Shown here in pieces: positions 8,510-17,598 of a DNA stretch of 64,000 bases. Source of the DNA: Antrihabitans auranticaus (GTDB lineage Bacteria; Actinomycetota; Actinomycetes; Mycobacteriales; Mycobacteriaceae); contig NZ_JAEMNW010000004.1 in the NCBI RefSeq assembly GCF_016481275.1, positions 620,001 to 684,000 of the forward strand. Direction: 5' to 3'. The notes under the pieces were generated by a model. The model saw only the letters and a program-made list of their open reading frames with translations, searched no databases and was not told the DNA's origin. The position numbers were made by a program, and so were the translations under genes. Every line of letters begins with the position of its first letter. Position 1 is the stretch's first letter.

Positions 8510-8899
8510 CACTTCGCCTTCGAGGCCGTCGGGGTCGCGGAAGAACAGACTCAGTGCGGAGCCGAAGTCGTTAACGTTGCCGTCGCTCGCGCCGTGCTCG
8601 ACCAGTCGTTGCCGAATCTTGTCGAAGCTCTCCGCGGAGGCGGCTTGTAGGCCGAAGTGGTCGAGGCGCCCGCGTCCCCACATAGGTGTCTGACGATCGG
8701 GCTCGGCATTGCCCTCGATCGTCACAACGTTCAGTTCGGTGTGGGGGCCGATGCGAATCATCGTCATCGTTTCTCCGGGCTGCTCGCCGTGCGGCTTCGT
8801 CGGCCCTACCTCGGCGTCGAAAACGTCGGTGTAGAAGGCGCGCAATCGATCGATGTCGTTGGATATCAAGGCAATATGGTTGATCCCGTTCAGCAACAT
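8495..8899 (-). CDS. VOC superfamily (glyoxalase/dioxygenase-like) protein
   Basis: About 134 residues with the paired beta-alpha-beta-beta-beta fold of vicinal-oxygen-chelate proteins. Metal-ligand candidates are His in NHIAL, His in LDHFGLQA and Glu in LEGEVLLP, in the usual order. The reaction cannot be assigned. ATG 8899 follows GAAGGAGTGAAGC; the in-frame extension to 8965 lies within the upstream gene. It sits directly after the YceI gene (stop at 8904-8906, four bases from this ATG), so translation is probably coupled. Confidence 0.85.
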   Translation of the reverse strand: MLLNGINHIALISNDIDRLRAFYTDVFDAEVGPTKPHGEQPGETMTMIRIGPHTELNVVTIEGNAEPDRQTPMWGRGRLDHFGLQAASAESFDKIRQRLVEHGASDGNVNDFGSALSLFFRDPDGLEGEVLLPK

Positions 8900-8903
8900 T
8901 GCT

Positions 8904-9467
8904 TCACTCCTTCGGTTCCTCTTTTGCCCGATTGACCGCGATCGAAACCGTAACGCTGTCGGCAACTTTCAGGGTGCCGGCGAGCAGTGAGTAGGGTTTG
9001 ATTCCGAAATCGGATTGGCGCACATCGGCCTCGCCGAACAACCGCCAGGCGCTGCCGAGATCGTCGACGCGCAAATCGATAACACGCTCTTGGGGCTTTC
9101 CGTGAATCTCGAGCAGGCCTGAGAGGCGATAGTCGCCATCGCCGACACTGTGGACCTTGCTTGCGCGGAAATGAATGTGGGGAAACCGTTTGACGTGCAG
9201 AGACTTCAGAGCGTTCGTCCGGACAATCGACCGCTCGGCACCGGATATGGGCTGCAATCCACCCTCGCCCCGCAACACCTTGAACGAGCTGACATCGACT
9301 GTGAGGTCTGCGGCGGTCGGTTCGCCGTCGACCAACGACACCGTTCCTCGCCAGGCGGTCATTGCGATGGTGAGTCGATGACCCATTCTCGCGGCCCGGC
9401 CCGCGACTCCGGTACGGAGTTGTAGTTCCCCGTCGGACTCGTCGAAATGCCACGCTGTGCGAATCAT
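8904..9467 (-). CDS. YceI-like protein
   Basis: About 187 residues with the YceI lipocalin-like beta-barrel pattern: a start of AWHFDESDGELQLRTG, then TAADLTVDVSSFKV, FPHIHFRASKV, and GLLEIHGKPQERVIDL, each of which resembles YceI blocks. No signal peptide is visible, so unlike many relatives it appears cytoplasmic. YceI proteins bind isoprenoid or other lipophilic molecules; the ligand here is unknown. First gene of a two-gene unit with the VOC protein. Confidence 0.8.
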   Translation of the reverse strand: MIRTAWHFDESDGELQLRTGVAGRAARMGHRLTIAMTAWRGTVSLVDGEPTAADLTVDVSSFKVLRGEGGLQPISGAERSIVRTNALKSLHVKRFPHIHFRASKVHSVGDGDYRLSGLLEIHGKPQERVIDLRVDDLGSAWRLFGEADVRQSDFGIKPYSLLAGTLKVADSVTVSIAVNRAKEEPKE

Positions 9468-9838
9468 CGGTCGACAGTATCGCGCCGACGTTAACGATCA
9501 CGCTGAATCCTTTCCCCGACGTGTCCGCACAGATCGGTACTTCTTCCTGAAATTCATTGATCTACAAGCGCAATCGCGACTCGTGCAGATCGACAACGGG
9601 TCGCCCGCCGCGGCAAGGCAGGGGATTGACTTCATCCAGATGCAGTACGTTCGTGCTCGTGAGTGGGCGGTGGAATTTCGCAGCGTGGCTGCATATGGAG
9701 TTTCTCCACCTCGCGGGTCCTCTGTGTAGTGGCTAACGGCCGATCATGCACAGAACCAGCTTCAGGCTGGGGATTCTCGCTGTCGGGCAGAACATTTGCG
9801 ACCCGACGCATTCCTACTCACCGAAAGTTGAACACTTC
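9468..9838. other. Intergenic region before the acetate-transporter gene
   Basis: About 370 bases. One 90-codon open frame (9457-9729, +) has no ribosome site, no domain and runs back over the YceI start, so it is not called. No repeat or structured RNA was recognised. The region probably holds the two divergent promoters. Confidence 0.45.
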
Positions 9839-10567
9839 ATGACAACGACCACTACTCATTCGCCGGCCGCTACCCAGCGTTCCGATGACACCACCGATAA
9901 CGGGGACGCGCACAGTCACGCGACACCGGCCACGGTGGGGGACAGACGCCCCCGAGCGGCTGAAACCGGCGATCCGCTGGTGCTTGGGTTGCCGCTGATT
10001 GCACTCGGCGCCGTTGCGCTCGGACTGCAGTTGATCGGCTATGTCGACGCCTCATCGGTAGGTTCGCCGCTCGCGATCCTCATCGCCGCAAGCGGACTCG
10101 GTCTTCTGATAGCAACGATCTGGTCTACTCGCCTCGAGTCGACTCCGGTGTCCAGTCCGTGGAGCAGTGGCAGGTCACTGCCCACAATCGTGCTCGGGGC
10201 CTTGGCAGCGTTCTTCCTGAGCTACGGCGCGCTGGTGCTCGGTCTTGTGCATTCGTGGTACGGCATCCAGCCGGCTGATATTGCGCACTCCCAAGCGCTG
10301 TTCCAAATCAGTTGGCTGGTTGCGTTCGTGATCCTCGCAGTTGCGAGCGTTCGATTGCCCGCGGCGTTCACCGTGCTTTTCGGCGCCTTCAGCGTGGTGC
10401 TGATTCTTCTACTGATCAGCACGCTCAACCCGTCAGACGCGGCTGGCAAGATCGGTGGCGTTGTTGTGCTGATCATCGCGGCGGCCGCGGCATATGTGTT
10501 TCTTGCCGTTGCGTCTGCCGCGAGCGGTGGGCGTGAGTACCCGATCGGTGCGCCTCTGCTGAAGTAG
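9839..10567 (+). CDS. GPR1/FUN34/YaaH (SatP-type) acetate/succinate transporter
   Basis: Inner-membrane carboxylate transporter of about 242 residues. After a polar 45-residue N-terminus, six hydrophobic helices can be counted. The first begins at GDPLVLGLPLIALGAVAL, in the place of the family NPxPLGL motif, and the last ends near AYVFLAVASAASG. ATG 9839 (MTTTTTHSP) fits the family better than the longer start at 9746. It stands alone on the + strand and ends just before a strong hairpin. Acetate or a similar small acid is the likely substrate by family. Confidence 0.85.
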   Translation: MTTTTTHSPAATQRSDDTTDNGDAHSHATPATVGDRRPRAAETGDPLVLGLPLIALGAVALGLQLIGYVDASSVGSPLAILIAASGLGLLIATIWSTRLESTPVSSPWSSGRSLPTIVLGALAAFFLSYGALVLGLVHSWYGIQPADIAHSQALFQISWLVAFVILAVASVRLPAAFTVLFGAFSVVLILLLISTLNPSDAAGKIGGVVVLIIAAAAAYVFLAVASAASGGREYPIGAPLLK

Positions 10568-10585
10568 CCCGATCGCGGTTCGGAT

Positions 10586-10624
10586 CGATGACTGCCCTCG
10601 CCGATCAGGCGGGGGCAGTCATCG
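10586..10624 (+). terminator. Hairpin terminator after the acetate transporter
   Basis: CGATGACTGCCC pairs perfectly with GGGCAGTCATCG (12-bp stem) around a 15-base loop, 18 bases after the transporter stop. There is no U-run. Confidence 0.7.
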
Positions 10625-10646
10625 TCGAAACTGCGATTGCTATTAA

Positions 10647-10662
10647 GAATGACATGTCATTC
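10647..10662. promoter_or_regulatory. Perfect 16-bp palindrome upstream of the serine hydrolase
   Basis: GAATGACATGTCATTC is its own reverse complement. It lies about 50 bases upstream of the hydrolase ATG, where a TetR- or MarR-type dimer would overlap the promoter. No regulator gene is adjacent, so the cognate protein is probably encoded elsewhere. Confidence 0.6.
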
Positions 10663-10712
10663 GGCTATATTGCCCTAGTCGGTCGCATCGTGGCGGCCGC
10701 CAGGAGGCTGCC

Positions 10713-11948
10713 ATGTCCATGCCCGAAATCTCGCCAGAGGTTGCTCCGGCCACCGCGATGTTCAGCGATGGTGGTGAGCTACCCGCGGGCGTCCGGGGTA
10801 TCGCCGATCATCGGTTCGACGCCGTCGTGCGCACCTTCGCCCGTGCCTTCGCACGGCGACCCGGGATCGGCGGAGCTCTCGCCATATCGGTGCGTGGGGA
10901 GCCAGTCGTCGACATCTGGGCGGGCTCGGCCGACACCGCCGGAAGGCTATGGACGGACAACACCGGCACCATGATCTACTCGGCCTCGAAAGGAGTCTCG
11001 GCCACAGTTTTGGCAAGGCTCGCAGACCGGGGCCTTCTCGACTATTCCGCCCCCGTTGCCGAATACTGGCCGGAATTCGCCGCCAACGGCAAAGGGGCGA
11101 TCACCGTCGAACAAGTTCTCAGCCACCGCGCGGGTCTGTCGTCTCTGCCTGCCGCGGACATGGAGGAGGTCCTCGATCACGAACTGATGGAGGAGCGATT
11201 GGCGGCCGCCAAACCCGATCGCCTACTGGGTAAACCGATCTACCACGCTTTGACTGTCGGTTGGCTGATGGCGGGGATCGCGCGGAGCATCACCGGTCGG
11301 AGCATGGCGCAGCTTTACCGCAGCGAGATTGCAGATCCACTGGCAGTCGACGGAATTCACCTCGGGCGACCGCCGGTGGGCGCGCCGACCGTTGCCGCAG
11401 ACTTCGTGGGCTCTGTGAAAGATCGTGCCGATCGTGGAGTGCTTCCGGCGCGAGTCGTCGCGGCGAGCCTGCGCCTACCGCGTCCCCTCAAGGCACCGCT
11501 CGCGTCGATCCACGTGCCTGGACTCGAAGGTATCTTCGCCGGCGAACGACCGCGAATTCTCGACACCCACATGCCGGCAGGGAACGGGGTGTGCACCGCA
11601 TCCGCGCTCGCCAAGATGTACAGCGCGTTGGCATGTGACGGCGTAGTGGACGGGCGCCGCTTCCTGTCTGCCAGTACTGTCCGCGAGCTGGAACGCGTCC
11701 GCAGCTACCGCCTGGACCGGGCTCTGGCAGTCCCGTTCTGGCACCTCGGCTACCACAGCTTTCCTTCGCCGCGCGCGCCTCGCGGATACGGCCACATCGG
11801 CGCATTCGGCTCAGGTGGCTGGGTGGATCCGCGGTCGGGACTCGCCGTCGGATTTGTGCACAATCGCATGTCCTTGGCCTGGGCGCCCGTAGACAATCTC
11901 TTCCTGGTGCCGCTGATTCATCAAGCGCTCAGAGGCACCAGAGCCTAG
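10713..11948 (+). CDS. Serine hydrolase, beta-lactamase/EstB-like (class C fold)
   Basis: About 411 residues. Esterase/lipase-type member of the penicillin-recognising family: SxxK is SASKG near residue 91, the YxN position is a Tyr-His (YHALTVGW) near residue 176, and the third box is GHIGAFGSGG near residue 353. No signal peptide, so cytoplasmic. Such enzymes hydrolyse ester or amide bonds of small molecules; the substrate is unknown. ATG 10713 follows AGGAGG. It converges on another serine hydrolase of the same fold with an 8-base gap. Confidence 0.88.
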   Translation: MSMPEISPEVAPATAMFSDGGELPAGVRGIADHRFDAVVRTFARAFARRPGIGGALAISVRGEPVVDIWAGSADTAGRLWTDNTGTMIYSASKGVSATVLARLADRGLLDYSAPVAEYWPEFAANGKGAITVEQVLSHRAGLSSLPAADMEEVLDHELMEERLAAAKPDRLLGKPIYHALTVGWLMAGIARSITGRSMAQLYRSEIADPLAVDGIHLGRPPVGAPTVAADFVGSVKDRADRGVLPARVVAASLRLPRPLKAPLASIHVPGLEGIFAGERPRILDTHMPAGNGVCTASALAKMYSALACDGVVDGRRFLSASTVRELERVRSYRLDRALAVPFWHLGYHSFPSPRAPRGYGHIGAFGSGGWVDPRSGLAVGFVHNRMSLAWAPVDNLFLVPLIHQALRGTRA

Positions 11949-11956
11949 CGCCGGTC

Positions 11957-13255
11957 CTACTTCTGGGCCGGGGGCCTGAAGGCATGTCCGAGCGCTTCGG
12001 TGACAGCGACCTCGATGCGGGTCGACGGGGTCGTGCAGTCGATGTCGGTCGAGTTGTCGGCAAGGGTCGGCGATTCGGTGCACGAACCGGACGCGATGTC
12101 GCTGTTGGTCTGGACGATCACCGTCGTGTCGGTTGTCGTGTCGTGATACAGGCTGGTGTTGTATCCAGGCGTCTCGCCCGTGTGGCCCACCCAGCCGTCG
12201 ACGCAAGCCAACGAAAGTCCGTACGCGTAATCCGGCGATTCGGGGAAAGACGTCAACCGCTCGGTCTGCATGGGAGCGGGTAGCAGGCCCTGCCCGGTGG
12301 CCAATGCTCGTCCGTACGTAAGCAAGTCGTCCATCCCGGAGATCATTCCGCCGGCGGTCCACATCCACGATGGGTTCCAGTGTGTCGAGTTGGCAGGCTT
12401 CTCGGGTGTCGCTGTCAGGCCTTGCAGCGTGTAGCCCTGGGAGTATGGCGCGGGCAACTCCGTGGAAGTATTCGGCCACGTCGTGTTCGTCAATGCGAGT
12501 GGTTCGATGATCTGCTTCTTGAAGACCTCGCCCACCGGTTGGCCGGTCACCTTTTCGATGACCAGGCCCAACAGAACAAGGTTCGTGTTCGAGTAGTCGT
12601 ACTTGGCGCCCGGTTCGAACAGCGGCGACTTCGCTACGCCGTACGCCACCAATTCCGTTGGGGTGAATACCGTCTCGGTGTTGCCGAACAGCTTCTCGTC
12701 GAACTCCTTGTTGAACGTATAGCTCGCGACGCCGCTGGTCATGTTCGACAACAGTCGCAACGTGACGCGATCCCCGTTCGGCACCCCGGCGATATATTTG
12801 TCGATCGGGTCGTCGAGCGACAGCTTGTCCTGCGCCGCGAGTTGCAGTAGCAGCGTGCCCGTGAACGTTTTGGTGATCGAGCCGACTCGCGTGTGCAGGT
12901 CCGCCGTCATCGGCGCATTGGTGTCTGTGTCGCTACTGCCGTACGCCTTGATCCACGTGCCCTTCGGCGTCCGTACGCCCACGATTGCGCCCGGTGTCGC
13001 ATCGTTCTTGAACGAAGATTGCACGGCCGCATCGAGTTTGGCGACGAGGTCGGCCGGTAGCGCGGTGGTGACGGCCGAAGCGTCCAATTTCGTGGAGATC
13101 GCCTTGTCGACATCTGGCACGCACTGCGAAGGCGTCGGCGTTTCCTTGTCGCTCCCGGTGGTCGAGTCGCTGCATCCCGCGATGACCAGGTTGGCGGCAA
13201 ACAGTAAGGCGATTGCTTTGACGGTGCGAGAGTGGCGGTGGCCGAGTTCCGTCAT
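11957..13255 (-). CDS. Lipoprotein serine hydrolase (D-Ala-D-Ala carboxypeptidase/beta-lactamase-like)
   Basis: About 432 residues. A signal sequence ends in the lipobox VIAGC, so the protein is probably a lipid-anchored enzyme on the outer face of the membrane. Motifs: SxxK as SITK (RVGSITKTF), YxN as YSN (YDYSNTN) and HTG (GWVGHTGETPG), all intact. By family it would act on cell-wall peptides or esters. ATG 13255 with GGGAGACTC upstream is chosen; a long in-frame extension to 13753 would run into the divergent desaturase gene. It differs from its converging neighbour in having export signals and canonical active-site boxes. Confidence 0.9.
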   Translation of the reverse strand: MTELGHRHSRTVKAIALLFAANLVIAGCSDSTTGSDKETPTPSQCVPDVDKAISTKLDASAVTTALPADLVAKLDAAVQSSFKNDATPGAIVGVRTPKGTWIKAYGSSDTDTNAPMTADLHTRVGSITKTFTGTLLLQLAAQDKLSLDDPIDKYIAGVPNGDRVTLRLLSNMTSGVASYTFNKEFDEKLFGNTETVFTPTELVAYGVAKSPLFEPGAKYDYSNTNLVLLGLVIEKVTGQPVGEVFKKQIIEPLALTNTTWPNTSTELPAPYSQGYTLQGLTATPEKPANSTHWNPSWMWTAGGMISGMDDLLTYGRALATGQGLLPAPMQTERLTSFPESPDYAYGLSLACVDGWVGHTGETPGYNTSLYHDTTTDTTVIVQTNSDIASGSCTESPTLADNSTDIDCTTPSTRIEVAVTEALGHAFRPPAQK

Positions 13256-13490
13256 CGAGTCTCCCGTGAAATGGGCGGCAATGAGTGCTGAAAGTGTGCG
13301 CCGCGGCACGATCGTAACGTCGTGCACCGCAGTGCGACTGCGATTCGAAAGTCGGCAGAGTGCAGCACTGGAGCTTGTTGGACAGATTCGCGATGTTGTG
13401 CGCATCCTTGACAAAGTCGTCCATATGTAAAACGATGGGCGGTGCCAACGATGTGCAGCGCCCAGGGTGGCGCGCGTAGTAGGAGGTCGA

Positions 13491-15722
13491 ATGAGGCAGG
13501 CAGTGCCGAGTGACGCCGTAGTCACGTCCGGGCTCGCGGCTGATGTGGCCGATCTGTACGAACGCACTCGCGCACAGATAGGTGACGAGGACCTCGACCA
13601 CATCCGTGACGTCGCGGCGTATTCACAGGCGATAAAGGATCGGAGCCGGGAACTGCTCCAGCACGGCGATTCGCCTGATGCCTTCCGTCGTGGTGTCGTT
13701 CTGTACGCCCTGCACACTTTGCTGGAGTTCTCCGAACTCGGGCACAACATCATGCACGGCAGCTACGACCATCTTCCGAACTCCGGTGAATTCCACTCCG
13801 ACCGATGGCAGTGGGACTTCAACGTCGATCCACGGGAGTGGAAGGTGATGCATCACCAGAACCATCATCCGTTCACCAACATCGTCGACAAAGACCACGA
13901 CCTCGGGTATTCGATCGTCCGATTGCAACCGGGCCAGGATTGGTTCGGGCACCATGCCGCCCAGCTGGCGGTCATCGCACCCGTGCTGCTGTCGGCGATG
14001 TCGTATTACATGGGCGTTCATTCGGCGATCGCGGCTGCCCGGACAGAGGGTCGTCCGATGCTGCACCCGTCGACGTTCGAGGCAATGACCGGCCTGATCG
14101 CTAAGCACGCCATGCGCGACTACATCCGTGAACCGCTGCAGGCGGGTTCCCGGCTGCTGCAAACGCTGGCCGGCAATGCGCTCGGCACCACCCTCGGCCA
14201 CGTCTCGGTGTTCTTGCTCGTCGCGATGGAACATCACACACCGAATGTCGACGTGTTCCACGATCCCGGTCCCGACGAGACACCGGACCAGTACTACGAG
14301 CGACAGATCCGGGGGACTACGAACTTCGACGCCTCGGCGCGCTTCGACAACTGGCTGAAGTTCATCCTTGCCGACGTCGACTACCCGAACCCGCCCGATT
14401 TCCGAATCTTCTACGGTGGGCTCGACACTCACCTCGAACATCACATGTTCCCCGATCTGCCGCCGAACCGGCAGCGCGAGCTGCAGAGTGCAGTTCGGGC
14501 GCTGGTCGCACGTCATGACCTGCCCTACAACACTTTTCCGATCAGCGGGCTCATCCCGTTTGCATTGCAGAAGCTCTTGCTGCTGGCGCTTCCGCTCGGC
14601 GAACGTGAAGCGAGCAACCCGCTGAAGTTATTGCGCGGGCCGATCGACGCCGTCCGCAGGCTTGCCTACGGCGCCCGGTTTCGGGCCCATCCCGACTCCC
14701 CATATCTGGACGCGCCGAAGTTCTTCGACGCGCAGGCAAAGGTCGTAGACGTGCGCAGAGAGGCGAACGGACAGGCGCACTGGTTCCGCATCGAAAAGCC
14801 ACGCGGTTGGGAGCACATCGACTGGGCGCCAGGCGCTTTCATTTCGGTTCGGGTCTGTGTCGGCGGCGAGACATTGGTCCGCCAATACAGCCTGGTCAAC
14901 GACGGCATCGGCGCGGCTCATTTCGAGATCTGCGTGAAACGGGTTGCGGACGGCAGGGTGTCCAATGCGCTCAACGACCACGTGTGTCGTGGCAAGCGGA
15001 TCACGTTGGTCGGTCCGCCGGTCAGTGACGGCCCGTTCGTCATGGATCGTGTTCCGCCCCGCCCGGTGTTCATCGCCGGCGGCGTCGGTATCACGCCGAT
15101 CATCGCCATGCTGCGCAAGTTCGCTCATGAAACACCAGACGCACATGCCACCCTGCTCTACTTCAATCGCGACGAGCGTTCGATCGTTTTCGAGCGCGAA
15201 CTGCGAGAGCTGGCTTCCAGAAGCGGAATTCGAGTGGTGAACTTCGTCGATCACGCCCCGACACGACGCAAAGGCTTAGTCCAGGAACGAATTTCTGCAG
15301 AGCTCCTGGCCCGTGAAGTGCCCGACATTGCCGAACGCGATGTGTATCTGTGTGCGCCCGGCGCGGTCATCGATCTCGCACGCGGCTTCTGCGCCGAACT
15401 CGGCGTTCCTGAGGCGAGCTTCCACACCGAGTCGTTCAGCCCGCCAGCACTGGACAGACCGGCCGCGGGTGCGGACGAGAATTACCGGGTGCGTTTCCGT
15501 CGCAGCAACATCGAGGCTGAGGTGGACGGTTGCACCACCCTCCTCGAGGCGGCACGCACCGCCGGAATTGATGTCCCGACCGGATGCGAACGCGGTATGT
15601 GCCGTGCCTGCGTGACTGGAAAGTTCAGCGGCCGTACCCAACTCGACCCGGACGGTGTGCAACTGGCACGGATCACTGTCTGCACCAGCCTGCCCATCTC
15701 CGACATCGAACTGGACCTCTGA
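13491..15722 (+). CDS. Fatty-acid desaturase fused to its ferredoxin-reductase module (self-sufficient desaturase)
   Basis: About 743 residues in one frame with three modules. Residues 1-390: membrane desaturase with the three His boxes HNIMH (about 84), HHQNHH (about 120) and LEHHMFP (about 314), plus hydrophobic segments between the second and third. Residues 405-640: FNR-type flavin domain (RQYSLVN near 463) and NAD(P)-binding GGVGITPIIAM near 527. Residues 655-743: plant-type [2Fe-2S] domain CERGMCRAC with a fourth Cys in TVCTS. In mycobacteria the DesA3-like desaturase and its Rv3230c-like reductase are separate genes; here one polypeptide carries the whole electron path. ATG 13491 follows AGGAGG. 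A TetR gene follows after three bases. Confidence 0.9.
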   Translation: MRQAVPSDAVVTSGLAADVADLYERTRAQIGDEDLDHIRDVAAYSQAIKDRSRELLQHGDSPDAFRRGVVLYALHTLLEFSELGHNIMHGSYDHLPNSGEFHSDRWQWDFNVDPREWKVMHHQNHHPFTNIVDKDHDLGYSIVRLQPGQDWFGHHAAQLAVIAPVLLSAMSYYMGVHSAIAAARTEGRPMLHPSTFEAMTGLIAKHAMRDYIREPLQAGSRLLQTLAGNALGTTLGHVSVFLLVAMEHHTPNVDVFHDPGPDETPDQYYERQIRGTTNFDASARFDNWLKFILADVDYPNPPDFRIFYGGLDTHLEHHMFPDLPPNRQRELQSAVRALVARHDLPYNTFPISGLIPFALQKLLLLALPLGEREASNPLKLLRGPIDAVRRLAYGARFRAHPDSPYLDAPKFFDAQAKVVDVRREANGQAHWFRIEKPRGWEHIDWAPGAFISVRVCVGGETLVRQYSLVNDGIGAAHFEICVKRVADGRVSNALNDHVCRGKRITLVGPPVSDGPFVMDRVPPRPVFIAGGVGITPIIAMLRKFAHETPDAHATLLYFNRDERSIVFERELRELASRSGIRVVNFVDHAPTRRKGLVQERISAELLAREVPDIAERDVYLCAPGAVIDLARGFCAELGVPEASFHTESFSPPALDRPAAGADENYRVRFRRSNIEAEVDGCTTLLEAARTAGIDVPTGCERGMCRACVTGKFSGRTQLDPDGVQLARITVCTSLPISDIELDL

Positions 15723-15725
15723 GCC

Positions 15726-16334
15726 ATGATCGCGAATCCGTTGTCGCGCTTGCCCTACCCCGACGCTGCGCGGAATCTTCTGCGCCACACGGTTATTTCC
15801 GCGGTGGACGAACTCGTTCGTGCCGACGGCTGGGCTTCGACCTCGTTGACTGCGGTTGCGAAGGCAGCGGGTGTGAGCCGGCAAACCCTGTACAACGAGT
15901 TCGGCAACAGGCGCTCGATCGCCGAGGCATACATCGTGCATCACCTCGATGCCTTGCTGGATGAACTCACGCTCGAGCTCGAGAGCGGGAACGATCTGTC
16001 CGCGACATTGCGTGGCGGCTTCACCCGGTTCTTCGATATCGCAGACGTGCCACTGGTACAGATGGCACTCGCGGCCGACAACGCAGACGTGATCGAGCTG
16101 GTCAGGGTTGCCAACGAGCGAGCGACCACGCGACTGGCAGCACTGTTTCGCCAAGTGAAACCGAGCATTGCCCGTGAGGACGCGATTGCGTTCGCCGACG
16201 CAATCGCACGGGTCGCGGTCGCCCATGCTGTTGCGCCTACGATTCCACCGGACGAAGCCGTCGATCGGCTGGTTCGGCTTGCCTCGGCGTTGATCGGACC
16301 GGCCGTCGACGATCGCAGTGCGACAGGGTCCTGA
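15726..16334 (+). CDS. TetR family regulator of the desaturase operon
   Basis: About 202 residues. HTH is TSLTAVAKAAGVSRQTLYNEFGNRRSIAEAY; the rest is an all-helical ligand domain. It begins three bases after the desaturase stop, so the two are cotranscribed and probably coupled. A fatty-acid or acyl-CoA-responsive feedback on the desaturase is the natural guess, by analogy with other TetR/desaturase pairs. It is not shown by the sequence. Confidence 0.85.
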   Translation: MIANPLSRLPYPDAARNLLRHTVISAVDELVRADGWASTSLTAVAKAAGVSRQTLYNEFGNRRSIAEAYIVHHLDALLDELTLELESGNDLSATLRGGFTRFFDIADVPLVQMALAADNADVIELVRVANERATTRLAALFRQVKPSIAREDAIAFADAIARVAVAHAVAPTIPPDEAVDRLVRLASALIGPAVDDRSATGS

Positions 16335-16358
16335 ACAAAACTGGCGCGCAGTCGATTG

Positions 16359-17504
16359 TCAGCTGCTCAGATGTTCGCGAATTGCGTGCGCACATTCGAC
16401 GGCCGCCGCATGCGCATCTGCGTCGACGAGCATCGTGGCGAAGCCGTGGGGGAGATTGTCGAACCTACGCACCGTGGCGTCGACTCCGGCGTTCACGAGC
16501 CGTTGACCCAATGCCTCACCCTGGTCGCGCAACATGTCCATCCCGGCGGTGGCGATGTAGGTCGGCGGCATACCAGAAAGATCCGTGGCGGCGGCGACGA
16601 AGAATCGCGGATCGTCGTTGTCCGCCTTGCTTCCTCGATAGAAATCGATCGCGCGTGCGACGCCGTCGTAGTCGAGAGGTGCAGTGAACAACCGAGACGA
16701 CGGGTATCGATCTAGATCCCAGTCGACCGCCGGGTACAGCAACGCGACGAACGCGGGCCGATATCGCTCGTCGTGACGTAGGTGGAAGGCCACCGACGCC
16801 GACAAGTTGCCGCCTGCGCTGTCGCCCCCGATGCCGATCCGGCGCGGGTCTACGCCCAGCGCCGCTGCGTTGTCGACGGCGAAGCGGTAACTCGCGAGCA
16901 CGTCCTCGAACGGCGCGGGGAAGGGGTGCTCGGGCGCCAGTCGGTACTCGACGGACAGCACCTTCACCCTGCCATGGTCTGCCAGCAGCGCCGCGACACC
17001 GTTGTAGGCGTCGACGCTGAGCAAATGCCATCCGCCGCCGTGGACAAGGACGATCAAGCCCGGTTTCTCCGGCAATCCCTCGGGTTCGTAGAGACGCGCT
17101 ACGAGCGGACCTGCGGGTCCGTCGATGGTTCGTTCGGTAGTCCGAACTCCGCCCGACCGCATCGGCGTGGCGACTCGGATCGCCCACTCGCCACGGGCGC
17201 GATGTGTTTTCGACGGGGGGCTCTTCGCGGCGAGGTCCGGTTTGGCGATTGTGGACAACAGTTGCAGTCGCGGAGTCATCTGTTGCCCGTCCTGGACGGG
17301 CCGCGGTATTACGAACTGCAGCAGCGAATTCGGGACGGACAGTGCTGCGCGAACCGCAGACTCCGGCACTTTGAACAAGAGACCACTCCGTCGTTCGTAG
17401 GCGGGATCAGCGACAAATGACACAATAGGGCCCGCTTCGGCGCCATACGCCGCTCGGGCTTCGTCAGGTATGTCTGTAATTAGTTGCGCCGGAAATTGCG
17501 CCAT
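16359..17504 (-). CDS. Alpha/beta hydrolase, hormone-sensitive-lipase family
   Basis: About 381 residues. The oxyanion motif HGGGW (near residue 154), nucleophile elbow GDSAGG (near residue 228), a late Asp (TAGMDML) and the catalytic His (NLPHGFATM) give the complete HSL triad. The roughly 120-residue N-terminal part with FVIPRPVQ is common in mycobacterial Lip proteins. No signal peptide. Predicted carboxylesterase/lipase acting on acyl esters. ATG 17504 is used, with only a weak ribosome site. Monocistronic; converges on the TetR gene at 15726. Confidence 0.88.
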   Translation of the reverse strand: MAQFPAQLITDIPDEARAAYGAEAGPIVSFVADPAYERRSGLLFKVPESAVRAALSVPNSLLQFVIPRPVQDGQQMTPRLQLLSTIAKPDLAAKSPPSKTHRARGEWAIRVATPMRSGGVRTTERTIDGPAGPLVARLYEPEGLPEKPGLIVLVHGGGWHLLSVDAYNGVAALLADHGRVKVLSVEYRLAPEHPFPAPFEDVLASYRFAVDNAAALGVDPRRIGIGGDSAGGNLSASVAFHLRHDERYRPAFVALLYPAVDWDLDRYPSSRLFTAPLDYDGVARAIDFYRGSKADNDDPRFFVAAATDLSGMPPTYIATAGMDMLRDQGEALGQRLVNAGVDATVRRFDNLPHGFATMLVDADAHAAAVECAHAIREHLSS

Positions 17505-17598
17505 CCGGAATGATGCTTCGTTCTGCGAACGCTGGGTATTCGAGATCCAGAGATAGGGTCAGCAATCCGACAGCGGAGGCCCAAAGAAATTGAAACCG

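Noticed and set aside
9457-9729. 90-codon frame before the acetate transporter
   Set aside because: No ribosome site or recognisable domain; kept as intergenic sequence.
13256-13753. N-terminal extension of the lipoprotein serine hydrolase
   Set aside because: It would bury the signal peptide and lipobox inside the protein and overlap the desaturase gene; ATG 13255 has a ribosome site.
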